The position numbers and the translations under genes are program-made. A stretch of DNA of 60,330 bases from DATLMR01 sp035634255 (GTDB lineage: Bacteria; Acidobacteriota; Blastocatellia; UBA7656), in assembly GCA_035634255.1 (NCBI GenBank), contig DASQDI010000074.1:1-60330 (forward strand), read 5' to 3'. Shown in pieces: positions 33,807 through 42,235 of the stretch (the first letter of the stretch is position 1; every line of letters starts with the position of its first letter). Below the pieces are notes generated by a model that was not told where the DNA came from, made no database searches, and saw only the letters and a list, made by a program, of their open reading frames with translations.

Positions 33807-34262
33807 CTAGCGGGCGCTGGCCTGATTAGTCTTGCGGAACTCTCGCTTCGCGGCTTCGAGTTCCTTCCCCATCTGCTCCAGCTCCTGACTTGAGAAAAAT
33901 TGTCTGACCTTCGGAAACATCTCGTTCTCTTCCTCTTCGACGTGATGCTCCACGTTCTCGCCCATCACCTTCAGCTTGGCGTCGAACTTCTCGCTGCCGT
34001 CGGCGAGGCGTCCTATCTCGCGGATCAAGGTCTTTACCTGCTTGTGCTCTTCGTAGGCTTCGAGCACAAGGTCCTTGAGTTCTTCGTGCTTCTCGAGAGC
34101 CGGGTATAAAACCGTCTCTTCGATGTGGGCGTGAGTCTCAAGCTCTGTCTTTATCTGCTCGAAGAGCTGCTCGTGCTGTTTCTCGCTGTCGGTCGCCTCA
34201 ACTTTGGCGAACAGATCACTGACTTTCTGGTGATCCTGCTTCAGAAGCTCCAATGCATTCAT
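33807..34262 (-). CDS. Hemerythrin-like iron protein
   Basis: A 151-residue four-helix bundle when started at ATG 34262 (MNALELLKQDHQKVSDLFAK), which has GGAGGA upstream; an upstream in-frame ATG is unlikely. Iron ligands fit the hemerythrin pattern: H in LKQDHQ, HAHIEETVLYPAL, AYEEHKQVK, and NVEHHVEEEENEMFP. Members bind a di-iron centre and may sense or store oxygen or handle reactive species. The C-terminus is charged and helical (KELEAAKREFRKTN). It appears monocistronic and lies 150 bp from the queC gene end. Confidence 0.92.
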   Translation of the reverse strand: MNALELLKQDHQKVSDLFAKVEATDSEKQHEQLFEQIKTELETHAHIEETVLYPALEKHEELKDLVLEAYEEHKQVKTLIREIGRLADGSEKFDAKLKVMGENVEHHVEEEENEMFPKVRQFFSSQELEQMGKELEAAKREFRKTNQASAR

Positions 34263-34412
34263 ATGTCCTCCATTTGTCCGTCTATGTCTCTTCTGCATAC
34301 GCCCTTCGGCCGTATTGGTAAAACTTCGATACACTTTAATCAGTCCCGGATTAGTAAATGCAATATGTGAACCAAGGGCGGGCGGCGGGGAATAACAGAG
34401 CGCGATCAGGTG

Positions 34413-35117
34413 TTACTGTCCTACGTAGGCGACAGGGTCGCGCGCGCCCGCTTCCGCGAAGCCTTTCAACCGGAGGCGGCAACTGTCGCACCTCCCGCAC
34501 GCGAGGCCGCCTCCCTGGGGGTCGTAGCAGCTGTGCGTGAGCGAGTAATCGACTCCCAGCCGCAGGCCGGTTTCGATGATCTCCCTCTTCGTCATCGCGA
34601 TCAGAGGCGTATGAATGCGCAGTCGCATCCGCCCTTCCACCCCGGCTTTCGTGGCCAGGTTCGCCATGCGCTCGAAGGCTTCGACATACTCGGGGCGGCA
34701 GTCGGGGTAGCCGCTGTAATCGAGCGCGTTGACCCCGATGAATATGTCCTGCGCACCGAGCACTTCGGCCCACGCGAGCGCGAACGATAGGAAGATCGTG
34801 TTGCGCGCGGGGACGTAGGTCACCGGGATGCCGTCGGACATCTCTTCGCCCGAGCGGTCCTTCGGTACTTCCGTCGAACCGGTGAGCGCGGAGCCGCCGA
34901 TGGCACGCAGGTCGATATCGACGGTCAGGTGGTCTTCCGCCCGAAAAGCGCGGGCCACGCGGGCGGCGCTCTCAAGCTCGACCGAATGGCGCTGGCCGTA
35001 ACGGAACGACTGCGCGTAAACCTCGTAGCCTTCCGACGCGGCCACGGCGAGCGCCGTGGCCGAATCGAGCCCCCCGCTTAAAAGCACGACCGCCTTCTTC
35101 TTATCCGCCATCTTCAT
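34413..35117 (-). CDS. queC: 7-cyano-7-deazaguanine synthase QueC
   Basis: A 234-residue cytoplasmic enzyme. The PP-loop SGGLDSATALAVAA lies near the N-terminus. The middle holds SFRYGQRHSVELESA and YVPARNTIFLSFALAWAEVL, and the C-terminal zinc motif is CYDPQGGGLACGRCDSC. QueC converts 7-carboxy-7-deazaguanine to preQ0 using ATP and ammonia, in queuosine biosynthesis. Other queuosine genes (queD, queE, queF) are not in the window. The start at 35117 has GGAG six bases upstream. It diverges from the epimerase-like gene with only 37 bp between start codons. Confidence 0.97.
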   Translation of the reverse strand: MKMADKKKAVVLLSGGLDSATALAVAASEGYEVYAQSFRYGQRHSVELESAARVARAFRAEDHLTVDIDLRAIGGSALTGSTEVPKDRSGEEMSDGIPVTYVPARNTIFLSFALAWAEVLGAQDIFIGVNALDYSGYPDCRPEYVEAFERMANLATKAGVEGRMRLRIHTPLIAMTKREIIETGLRLGVDYSLTHSCYDPQGGGLACGRCDSCRLRLKGFAEAGARDPVAYVGQ

Positions 35118-35154
35118 TTCGTCTCCGAGTTACGGATGAGTATTATAGAGCTTC

Positions 35155-36201
35155 ATGAATTACCAGACCTACGATCACAACCGCAACTACGGCTGCCGAA
35201 TAACGGAGTACGTTTACGAAGGCCACAGGTGCGTGGCCCTCGAAAATGAGAAGCTGCGCGTCACCTTCGTCGCCGACAAAGGGACCGACGTTTACGAGTT
35301 TCTGTACAAGCCGAAGGACGTGGATTTCCTGTGGCGCACCCGCCTGGGGCTGCGCCCGCGCGCGCATTTCGTCCCGCCGAGCCCGCGGGCTTCCGGCCCG
35401 CACATGGATTATTACGAGGGCGGGTGGCAGGAGATGTTCCCGAACTGCGGGGCGCTCTCGCTTCATCAGAATGCCGAGGTGGGCCAGCACGGGGAGGTGC
35501 TGCTGCTGCCGTGGCGGTACGTGATCACGAAAGACGACGCGGAAGAGATCGAAGTCCGGTTCGACGTGCGGACGGTCCGCACCCCTTTTCATCTGGTAAA
35601 GACCGTCACGCTCCGGCGCAACGAAGCGACGCTCAGGATACACGAGCGGGTTACGAACGAAAGCGGGCAGGAGATCGATTTCACATGGGGCCATCACCCG
35701 GCACTCGGCTGGCCTTTCCTCGACGAGCACTGCAGGGTGGACGTGCCTGCCTGTCGCATCCGCACCTTCGCCGAATTCACTCCCGCGAACTCACGCCTGA
35801 AGCCTGACCAGACCGGCCAATGGCCTTTCGCCGAAGGGGTCGACGGGGGGCGGGTTGACCTATCGCGGATCCCCGGCCCTGAGACTCATGCGCAGGACAT
35901 GCTCTTCCTCGAAGGGATCAGCGAAGGTTGGTTCACCGTGACGAACACGGCTCTGGGGGTCGGCTTCGGGATGAGATACCCGGCGGACGTGTTCAAGGTG
36001 CTCTGGTACTGGCAGGTCTACAGGGGCGGGCGAGACTACCCCTGGTGGAACTCGACCTACAACATCGCGCTCGAACCCTGCGCGACCCTGCCCGTGCTCG
36101 CGCGCGCGGCCGAGCGGGGCGAGGCGCTCAGTCTCGCGGCGGGAGAAAGCCGCGAAATCGAGCTGCTCGCGTCGGCCTTTGAACCAGGGGCCAGTGGCTA
36201 A
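35155..36201 (+). CDS. Aldose 1-epimerase-like protein
   Basis: A 348-residue protein with the galactose-mutarotase fold pattern: NEKLRVTFVADKGTDVYEFL at the start, MDYYEGGWQEMFPNCG, a catalytic-type His motif in FTWGHHPALGWPFL, and NIALEPCATLPVL near the end with a candidate base Glu. The family interconverts alpha and beta anomers or acts on sugar conjugates. The substrate here is unknown. A TATTAT box lies only 9 bp ahead of the ATG, so the transcript may be nearly leaderless. The last codons (GASG-stop) lie inside a dispersed inverted-repeat element, which may have altered the C-terminus. Confidence 0.85.
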   Translation: MNYQTYDHNRNYGCRITEYVYEGHRCVALENEKLRVTFVADKGTDVYEFLYKPKDVDFLWRTRLGLRPRAHFVPPSPRASGPHMDYYEGGWQEMFPNCGALSLHQNAEVGQHGEVLLLPWRYVITKDDAEEIEVRFDVRTVRTPFHLVKTVTLRRNEATLRIHERVTNESGQEIDFTWGHHPALGWPFLDEHCRVDVPACRIRTFAEFTPANSRLKPDQTGQWPFAEGVDGGRVDLSRIPGPETHAQDMLFLEGISEGWFTVTNTALGVGFGMRYPADVFKVLWYWQVYRGGRDYPWWNSTYNIALEPCATLPVLARAAERGEALSLAAGESREIELLASAFEPGASG

Positions 36202-36300
36202 GGAAGGGACATTTCAGATTCTATTTATAGAACCCCATCTCGAGTAAATCGAAACCCTCGGGAGCAGCACCGGCCCCCGGCCACTGACCCCTGGCCCCTG
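36185..36300. mobile_element. Short inverted-repeat element, copy A (116 bp)
   Basis: It is bounded by a perfect 10-bp terminal inverted repeat, CAGGGGCCAG (36185-36194) and CTGGCCCCTG (36291-36300). Its sequence is homologous to the reverse complement of copy B at 39266-39380, including the shared block GGTCAGTGGxC and GCCGGTGC near one end. No coding capacity is seen. It overlaps the last codons and the stop of the epimerase gene and ends 3 bp before the convergent TPR gene stop. It looks like a MITE- or REP-type unit. Confidence 0.6.
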
Positions 36301-36303
36301 CCC

Positions 36304-37377
36304 TCATGGCTTACTCTGCTTGATGCGGTCGATGGAAGCGCGCGCGGTCTCGTCGCGCCGGCCGGACGCCTCGTAAGCGCGCTCGTACGCCGAGAGGGCT
36401 TTGTCGTTGAGGCTGTCGCTTTCGTAGACGTAGCCCAGTTCCAGCAAGGCGGCCACGTTTGTCGGCGTGAGCTTCACCGCCTGCTCAAGGGCCGTGGCCG
36501 CGGGCTTCCACTGCGACGACCGCGAGTAGGCGAGCCCAAGGTTGTACCATGCCCCGCCCGAGTCGGCGTGCGCGCGCGCGTACTTATCGAGCAGGGGCGC
36601 GGCCTTCTCGAACTGCTTGTCGAAGAGGTAAGCCTGGCCGAGCTTCCCCCACGAACGCTCATTGTCCGGCACCGCGAGCAGCCGCTCGGCGGAGGCGATG
36701 GCCTGCTTCAGCGCCGCGGGCTTCTGCCTCACCTGCGAGAGGTAAATGTCCGTCAGGAGCGAGAGCGAGTCGGCATCCTTCGGGCTGATCGCGAGCCCCT
36801 GGTTGAGCGCGGCCACGGCCTGGTCGCTGCGGCCGAGTTTCTGCTGGGCGTAGCCGAGGTAGTAGTAATTGTTCGCGTCCGTCTTCGTCTCCGCCGCGGC
36901 GGCGGTGAAGACGGGGACGGCCTCGTTGAAGCGGTCGGTGAAGATGTAGGAGCGGCCGAGCGCCGCGCGCGCGTTCGCTTCGGGCTTCTGCTGCAATTTC
37001 TCCGAGAGGCTGATGTGCTTCACGAGCGCCGGTATCGCCTTGTCATACTGCTTCATCTGGTAGTGCGAAAGGCCGATGAAGTAGTGCGCGACGGCCTGCG
37101 CCTTCTCGTCTTTCTCGGCGGCCTTAATGTAGTTTTGAAAAGCGTCTATCGAGTCCTCATATCCCTGGAGCTGAAAATGGCCCGCGCCTATGTAGTACCA
37201 CGACTGCCACGCGGCGGGGTTGGCGCGCATGACGGCGTGGAACTCGCGTATGGCCTGCCGGTATTGCTTTTGGTTGAAGAGAGAGACCGCGCGATCCCAC
37301 TCCTGTGCGCTGGCGGATGCCGCGAAAGCTGCGGTCATCATCAACGCGGCTGCGATTGAATAAAGCTTCTTGATCAT
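36304..37377 (-). CDS. Secreted TPR-repeat protein
   Basis: A 357-residue exported protein. The start is ATG 37377 (MIKKLYSIAAALMMTAAFAA) with GGAGA upstream, followed by a signal peptide ending SASAQ. At least eight TPR units fill the rest, for example AWQSWYYIGAGHFQLQGYED, AVAHYFIGLSHYQMKQYDKA, NYYYLGYAQQKLGRSDQAVA and GAWYNLGLAYSRSSQWKPA. TPR arrays are protein-binding scaffolds, and a periplasmic role is likely. The gene is divergent from another secreted helical-repeat gene, with a 250-bp shared upstream region. Confidence 0.9.
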   Translation of the reverse strand: MIKKLYSIAAALMMTAAFAASASAQEWDRAVSLFNQKQYRQAIREFHAVMRANPAAWQSWYYIGAGHFQLQGYEDSIDAFQNYIKAAEKDEKAQAVAHYFIGLSHYQMKQYDKAIPALVKHISLSEKLQQKPEANARAALGRSYIFTDRFNEAVPVFTAAAAETKTDANNYYYLGYAQQKLGRSDQAVAALNQGLAISPKDADSLSLLTDIYLSQVRQKPAALKQAIASAERLLAVPDNERSWGKLGQAYLFDKQFEKAAPLLDKYARAHADSGGAWYNLGLAYSRSSQWKPAATALEQAVKLTPTNVAALLELGYVYESDSLNDKALSAYERAYEASGRRDETARASIDRIKQSKP

Positions 37378-37627
37378 TTGCGTTTCTCCATCCTCGGAGG
37401 CCAGGGTGACAGTTCCCTGAAATTTTATCCTCACACGGGCGCGGGGCACAAGATTCCCCATGCCCGCCATCCCAGAAAATCAGATGTCGTAACACCACCC
37501 TTTGAGTTGCCCGGCGCGGCCCGCCCGCCTTGCCAATGCTCACTGTGATCAAGCACAATATTCCCGGAGTTGTGGCGGAGTTTTCGCAACCATGGCAACT
37601 AAATCCCGAGGAAAGAAGAGGTCAGAG

Positions 37628-38686
37628 ATGAGATCAGCATTATTTCCTTTACTGCGGCGGCTGGGAATCTGCGTGCTCGTGGTAACGACGGCCGCCGCGT
37701 CGTCGGCTTACGCCCAGAGCCCTGATTATTCGCAGGAGAAGCAGGACCCGAAGAAGAGCACTGACAAGAAGGAGCCGCAGATTTCCGACGGCGAGCGTCA
37801 ATTGCTCAACAAGATTAATTCGACGACGGACAACGCCGCCAAGCTGCAACTGGCCGCCGAGTACTCGAAGAAATACCCCAAGAGCCCCATCCGGCCCCAG
37901 GTCATAAAGCACATAAGCGCGGAGATAGCCAGGGTGCCGGACCCCGCGCAGCAGATCACGCTCGCGGAGAATTTCGTGACCATATTCACCGGGCCGGGCG
38001 AAGCCGATCTCATCAATCCGCTTCTCATAGAGGTCTACAACAAAGCCAACCGCTTCGACGACTCCTTCCGCATCGCGGCGGCCCAGCTTCAGAAGAACCC
38101 GAACGACGTGACCCTGCTGACGCGGATGACCCTACTCGGGATAGATCAGGCGAGGAACAAGAACCCGAAATTCGTCCCGCAGAGCGTGAAGTACGGGGCC
38201 CTCGCCATCGAGCTGATCGAGACTAACAAGAGGCCGGAGAGCCTGGACGAGGCGGCGTGGGCGGAGTACCAGACCCGGTGGCTGCCTTTGCTCTACCAGT
38301 ACCTCGGGCTGGTCTCGCTCATGAGCAACGAGAGGGAAGAGGCGAAAGTCCGGCTCCAGAAGTCGGCCGAGATCAACTCGAACGACCCGCTCACCTATAT
38401 GTATCTGGGCATCCTCGTAAATCAGGAGTACCAGGAGCTGGCCGAGGAGCATAAGAAGGTCGGGGACGGGCCTCTCAAGGCCGACAGCCTGAAGGCGGCC
38501 ACTGCGAAGATGGATGAGGTGATCGAGCTGTTCGCGCGCTTCGTCGCCCTTTCCGAAGGCAACCCGCAGCTCAAGGCGGCTCACGATCAGGTGCTCGCCG
38601 ACCTGACTTCCTACTACCAGTACCGCAACAAGGGCTCTAAAGAAGGGCTCGACCAGTTGATCGCCAAGTACAAGAAGGCGCAGTAG
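37628..38686 (+). CDS. Secreted TPR-like helical protein
   Basis: A 352-residue protein when started at ATG 37628 (MRSALFPLLRRLGICVLVVT), after gaagagg; a longer frame starts upstream but lacks a signal. A signal peptide ends near SAYAQ, followed by a Lys-rich linker. The remainder is alpha-helical repeat: KLQLAAEYSKKYPKSPIRPQ, NRFDDSFRIAAAQLQKNPND, LPLLYQYLGLVSLMSNEREE, PLTYMYLGILVNQEYQELAE. No catalytic motif is seen. It resembles the divergent neighbour in plan, and the two may work together in the periplasm; this is inference from context only. Confidence 0.87.
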   Translation: MRSALFPLLRRLGICVLVVTTAAASSAYAQSPDYSQEKQDPKKSTDKKEPQISDGERQLLNKINSTTDNAAKLQLAAEYSKKYPKSPIRPQVIKHISAEIARVPDPAQQITLAENFVTIFTGPGEADLINPLLIEVYNKANRFDDSFRIAAAQLQKNPNDVTLLTRMTLLGIDQARNKNPKFVPQSVKYGALAIELIETNKRPESLDEAAWAEYQTRWLPLLYQYLGLVSLMSNEREEAKVRLQKSAEINSNDPLTYMYLGILVNQEYQELAEEHKKVGDGPLKADSLKAATAKMDEVIELFARFVALSEGNPQLKAAHDQVLADLTSYYQYRNKGSKEGLDQLIAKYKKAQ

Positions 38687-38788
38687 GGGAGCGTTTCGCC
38701 GGGCTTTAAGACGGGCGGGAAGCACTCTCGGCAGAGTGCCTCCGCCCGCCCGCGCGGCGTCGGCCCATTCCACACGACAGGAGAGAGT

Positions 38789-39262
38789 ATGGCAGTCGAC
38801 AAAGAGGAATTCCGTCGCGCGCTCGGACACTTCGCGAGCGGCGTGACCGTGGTGACGAGCAGGGTACAGGATGACAAGCCGCATGGAATTACCGTCAGCG
38901 CCTTCACTTCGGTGTCCCTGGTCCCCCCGCTCATCCTCGTCTGCATAGACAAGAGGGCTTCTTTGCACGATCACCTCACGGAGGGGAGCTACTTCGCCGT
39001 GAACATACTGGCGGAGGATCAGGAGCTCATCTCTCGCCGCTTCGCTTCGAAGGAAGAGGACCGGTTCGAGGGCATAGGGTTTACCTACGGCGTCTCCGGC
39101 GCGCCGCTGCTGACGGGCGCGCTCGCCACCATCGAGTGCCGCCTCGTCCACGCTTACCCCGGCGGGGACCACTCGATATTCGTGGGAGAAGTCGAAGCCA
39201 CGAGCGTAAATGAAGGGAAGCCGCTCGCCTACTTCCGCGGCGGGTATAGTCAACTGGCTTAA
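38789..39262 (+). CDS. Flavin reductase-like FMN-binding protein
   Basis: A 157-residue protein of the flavin reductase (split-barrel) family. The start follows a GGAGAG site (acaggagagagtATG). Signatures include FRRALGHFASGVTVVTS, GITVSAFTSVSLVPPLILVC, SYFAVNILAEDQELIS, ALATIECRLVHAYPGGDHSI and FVGEVEATSV. These enzymes bind FMN/FAD and supply reduced flavin to monooxygenases or act on their own. No partner oxygenase is nearby. Four bases after its stop begins repeat element copy B. Confidence 0.93.
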   Translation: MAVDKEEFRRALGHFASGVTVVTSRVQDDKPHGITVSAFTSVSLVPPLILVCIDKRASLHDHLTEGSYFAVNILAEDQELISRRFASKEEDRFEGIGFTYGVSGAPLLTGALATIECRLVHAYPGGDHSIFVGEVEATSVNEGKPLAYFRGGYSQLA

Positions 39263-39265
39263 CGA

Positions 39266-39380
39266 CAGGGGCCAGTGGTCAGTGGTCAGGAGCCGGTGCG
39301 GGGAACGGAAGCCCTCGCTCCGCTAATGATTTCAAACTCTCTTTATAGAATCCCCTTCCTTCCCCGACCCCTGGCCCCCG
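39266..39380. mobile_element. Short inverted-repeat element, copy B (115 bp)
   Basis: It starts CAGGGGCCAG (39266-39275) and ends CTGGCCCCCG (39371-39380), a terminal inverted repeat with one mismatch. Read in reverse complement it aligns with copy A (36185-36300). It contains a duplicated AGTGGTC. It begins 4 bp after the flavin reductase stop codon. Confidence 0.6.
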
Positions 39381-39497
39381 ACTCATCTGGAACCCCGCCT
39401 CCATTATCCCTTTAATCCTATTCAGAGAGGGGACCTTCGAGGTCGCTTCAGGTTCATTGTCTTTAGAGTCTAAGGGAATTCACAGGAGAGCTTCGCT

Positions 39498-40937
39498 ATG
39501 CCATCGCGACGATTATTCAATCTGTCTTCAATATCCGTATCCGTTCTTTTACTCTGCCTCGCGCCGGTCATCGGCTCCTCGGGCGACGCCCTGGCGCAAT
39601 CCGGCTTCGGCCCTGAAATTTTCGTTCGGACCTCGAAGACGAAGAACCTCTTCACCCGCGCGTTCACTGTGAATGACACGTCCATACCCTACACTCTGAC
39701 GGTGACGAACGGCACGGATGACGGATTGTCCCGGATCGCCAAAGGCACTCTGATTCTCAACGGCACGCCGCTCATCGGCAAGCCCCTGTTCAACAGGCGC
39801 GCGGCGCGCATAGTCGTCGCCCTCAATCCCCAGCGGCAGAACACCCTCACGGTTAAATTGAAGGGGGGCGCGCCCGGAGACTTCGTCCGCGTATCAATCG
39901 AGCCGACGCGGAGCACTCTGATCAACGACCCCGACGGCGGCGGCTTCGACGACAGCCAGTCCGGCCTCGCCTTCCCGTTCGGAGTCGTGGTCGATCAGGC
40001 GACCCACCGCGCTTACGTGAGCGATAAGCACGCCGACACGGTCTTCGAATTCGACATCGCGTCGGCGCGCATAGTGCGCAGCTTCGCCGGCGTGGACGGG
40101 GATTCCGCGTTCGGCAACGGCGTCACTTCGGGCATCTCTTTCAACCGTAATTCCGGCACCATCGTCGCCGCGAACGTGGGCGACCCGACCGCCGGCAGCA
40201 TCTCCATCATAAACGTCGGCACCGGGGCTATGGGCCTGACTCAACTGACCGACGCGGAGGGGGCGATCAACCCGCTATTCGTCGCGGTCAACCCCGGCAA
40301 TAACGTGGCCGCCTTCAACGCGCAGTACGCGGGGCGCGCCCGTCGCGCGCACTTCATCGACCTCTCGACCGGCGAGCTCGTCGTGCGCGAGGAGGACATG
40401 ACCCTCAGCTCGACCGCCTACAATTCCGGGGCTGATGAGTTCGTCTTCACGGGGACCGGCACCGGCTCCCCCGCCCTGTTCGTCTACAGGGGCGACGCGC
40501 CGTTCCAGCGCGTCAGGCGCATCGACTCTTCCGCGCGAGCGGGGACTGGGTTCGAAAAGGTCGCGGTCAATCCCGAGACCAATACCGCGGTCGCGGTCAA
40601 TCAGAGGGACTCGGCGGCCTTCATCTTCGACCTCGCGTCGGGGAGGGAAGTGGCCCGCATCCCGATCAACGTGGGCCCTGTCGGCGAGCCCGCGGCCGAC
40701 GTGGCGATAAACCCGTTGACCAACATGGCCGTGATAACGAGCCGGTACATACCTCGTCTGACGGTGATAAACCTGAGCACCGGGCTGGTGACGGCGGAGA
40801 TCCCGCTCCCCGAAAACACTCGCGCGCTCGGCGTCGCCATCGACCACCGGCTCAACCGCGCGGTCATCAGCGAGAACGGTTATTCGAGCAGCCAGCGCAA
40901 CGGCAGCCTCTTCGTGGTCGAACTGCCCGAGCCATAA
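39498..40937 (+). CDS. Secreted YVTN/NHL-type beta-propeller protein
   Basis: A 479-residue exported protein with signal peptide (SVSVLLLCLAPVIGSSGDAL...AQ). The first ~125 residues are an Ig-like/beta region (IPYTLTVTNGTDDGLSRIAK). Residues about 145-479 contain recurring propeller blades: FPFGVVVDQATHRAYVSDKH, FVAVNPGNNVAAFNAQ, FEKVAVNPETNTAVAVNQ, DVAINPLTNMAVITSRY, GVAIDHRLNRAVISENG. The (V/A)xNPxTNxA spacing is typical of YVTN-like seven-bladed propellers. These bind ligands or proteins outside the cell; no enzyme motif is visible. A CAGGAGAG site precedes the start. Confidence 0.88.
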   Translation: MPSRRLFNLSSISVSVLLLCLAPVIGSSGDALAQSGFGPEIFVRTSKTKNLFTRAFTVNDTSIPYTLTVTNGTDDGLSRIAKGTLILNGTPLIGKPLFNRRAARIVVALNPQRQNTLTVKLKGGAPGDFVRVSIEPTRSTLINDPDGGGFDDSQSGLAFPFGVVVDQATHRAYVSDKHADTVFEFDIASARIVRSFAGVDGDSAFGNGVTSGISFNRNSGTIVAANVGDPTAGSISIINVGTGAMGLTQLTDAEGAINPLFVAVNPGNNVAAFNAQYAGRARRAHFIDLSTGELVVREEDMTLSSTAYNSGADEFVFTGTGTGSPALFVYRGDAPFQRVRRIDSSARAGTGFEKVAVNPETNTAVAVNQRDSAAFIFDLASGREVARIPINVGPVGEPAADVAINPLTNMAVITSRYIPRLTVINLSTGLVTAEIPLPENTRALGVAIDHRLNRAVISENGYSSSQRNGSLFVVELPEP

Positions 40938-40940
40938 AAT

Positions 40941-41732
40941 TCACCCGAGCGAGTCGAGGAACTCGATCAGGGCCGAGTTGAACTGCTCCGGCTGCTCCAT
41001 GTTGGACATGTGCCCCGCGCCCTCGATGACCCTCATCCGCGAATGCGGGATGCCGTTTCGCAGCGCCTCCGCTTCGCTCGGGGGCGTCAGCGAATCCTCG
41101 GAGCCGACGATGATCAGGGTGGGGCAGTCGATGCCGATCAGCACGTAAGTGGAATCATTGCGCGTGGCCATGCCGCGCTGGGCGGCGGCGATGCCTTGCG
41201 GCGAGTTGGCTTCGATAATCACCCGGGTCCTCTCAACCACGTCCCGCCTGTTTTCGAGAGTCGAGGGCGCGAAGGCCATAAGCTCCATGTCTTTCGCAAT
41301 CGCCTCCGGCCCGTCGCGCTCGGCCTTGTCGGCCGCCTTCAGCCGCCGCTCCCGGCCTTCGCGAGTGTCCTCGCTCGCCCGCGTGTCTGCCAGCACCAGG
41401 GCGCGGACGGCGTCGGGGTAGAGCTTGTAGAAGGCGAGCGAAATGTAACCGCCCATCGAGAGCCCCACCAGCACCGCGCTTTCAATGCCGAGGTGCGCCA
41501 TCAACCCGCGCACGTCGGAGGCCATCGACTCCATCGAGTATGGCCCTTCCGGCACGCCCGACTTGCCGAAGCCGCGCAGGTCGAGCCTTATCGTGCGGCA
41601 GCGGCCCCTGAGCGCCGCGACCTGCTCGTCCCACATGGTCCGGTTCATCGGGAATGCATGGATGAATATGACCGGTAGGCCGGAGCCTTCGTCGTCGTAG
41701 TCGATCTCGATCCCGTCTATGTCTGCTTTCAT
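40941..41732 (-). CDS. Alpha/beta-fold hydrolase
   Basis: A 263-residue cytoplasmic enzyme. The oxyanion region is VIFIHAFPMNRTMWD, the nucleophile elbow GLSMGG places the catalytic Ser at residue 92, the acid is in IIVGSEDSLTPPSEA, and the His is in IEGAGHMSNMEQPEQFN. It fits the esterase/3-oxoadipate-enol-lactonase-like group of hydrolases; the substrate cannot be read from sequence. It converges with the propeller gene with only 3 bp between stop codons. Confidence 0.93.
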   Translation of the reverse strand: MKADIDGIEIDYDDEGSGLPVIFIHAFPMNRTMWDEQVAALRGRCRTIRLDLRGFGKSGVPEGPYSMESMASDVRGLMAHLGIESAVLVGLSMGGYISLAFYKLYPDAVRALVLADTRASEDTREGRERRLKAADKAERDGPEAIAKDMELMAFAPSTLENRRDVVERTRVIIEANSPQGIAAAQRGMATRNDSTYVLIGIDCPTLIIVGSEDSLTPPSEAEALRNGIPHSRMRVIEGAGHMSNMEQPEQFNSALIEFLDSLG

Positions 41733-42235
41733 CTTGTCGCCCCTTCGTGAGAACTCCGCTTTTTACTGTGTTGGTACGTTTCGTTGTTAGGCCGGTTTCG
41801 TCTGGTACTCCGATTTGTTAGGCTGCATTCGCGGACCGCCCGCCTTACCGGCCTTCCGGCTTTCCGCATTCACGGTGATGTTAGCAGAAGACCGCGCGTC
41901 TTTCATCACCGATTTTCCCGAATCCGTTACCGATGAACACGCCCCTGATCGGACGTGTTTTCAACACTTAGAGCCGCGGCGGGTTTGCAAGAAAATCGCA
42001 AGAAGTGGGCGCAAGCTGTTGATATTTGTTAAGTAACGCGGGCTGGGCGGGCCGCATGCGGGCCGAAGTAGCGGTTCTACCTGTCGGGATGCTTGATCTC
42101 GCATGGTATACTCACCGCCGTTTTGGAAGCGCGTGTATGAAGCATTGAAGTTTTAAGACGGCGGGCGAGGTGGGACTCCTGGTTTCGCTGGCTTCATACG
42201 ACGCAAGTTGTCAACTAGGAATACAGGAGGCACGA
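41733..42235. other. 503-bp intergenic region
   Basis: No convincing gene is present; a 73-codon open frame near 41815-42036 lacks a ribosome-binding site and family features. TATACT at 42107-42112 could be a -10 box for the 3D-domain gene, but no good -35 is positioned. I see no riboswitch consensus. Confidence 0.5.

Noticed and set aside
41815..42036. 73-codon open frame in the intergenic region
   Set aside because: No ribosome-binding site, no hydrophobic or domain pattern.
42040..42235. c-di-AMP (ydaO) riboswitch ahead of the 3D-domain gene
   Set aside because: No consensus motif blocks could be found in the leader.
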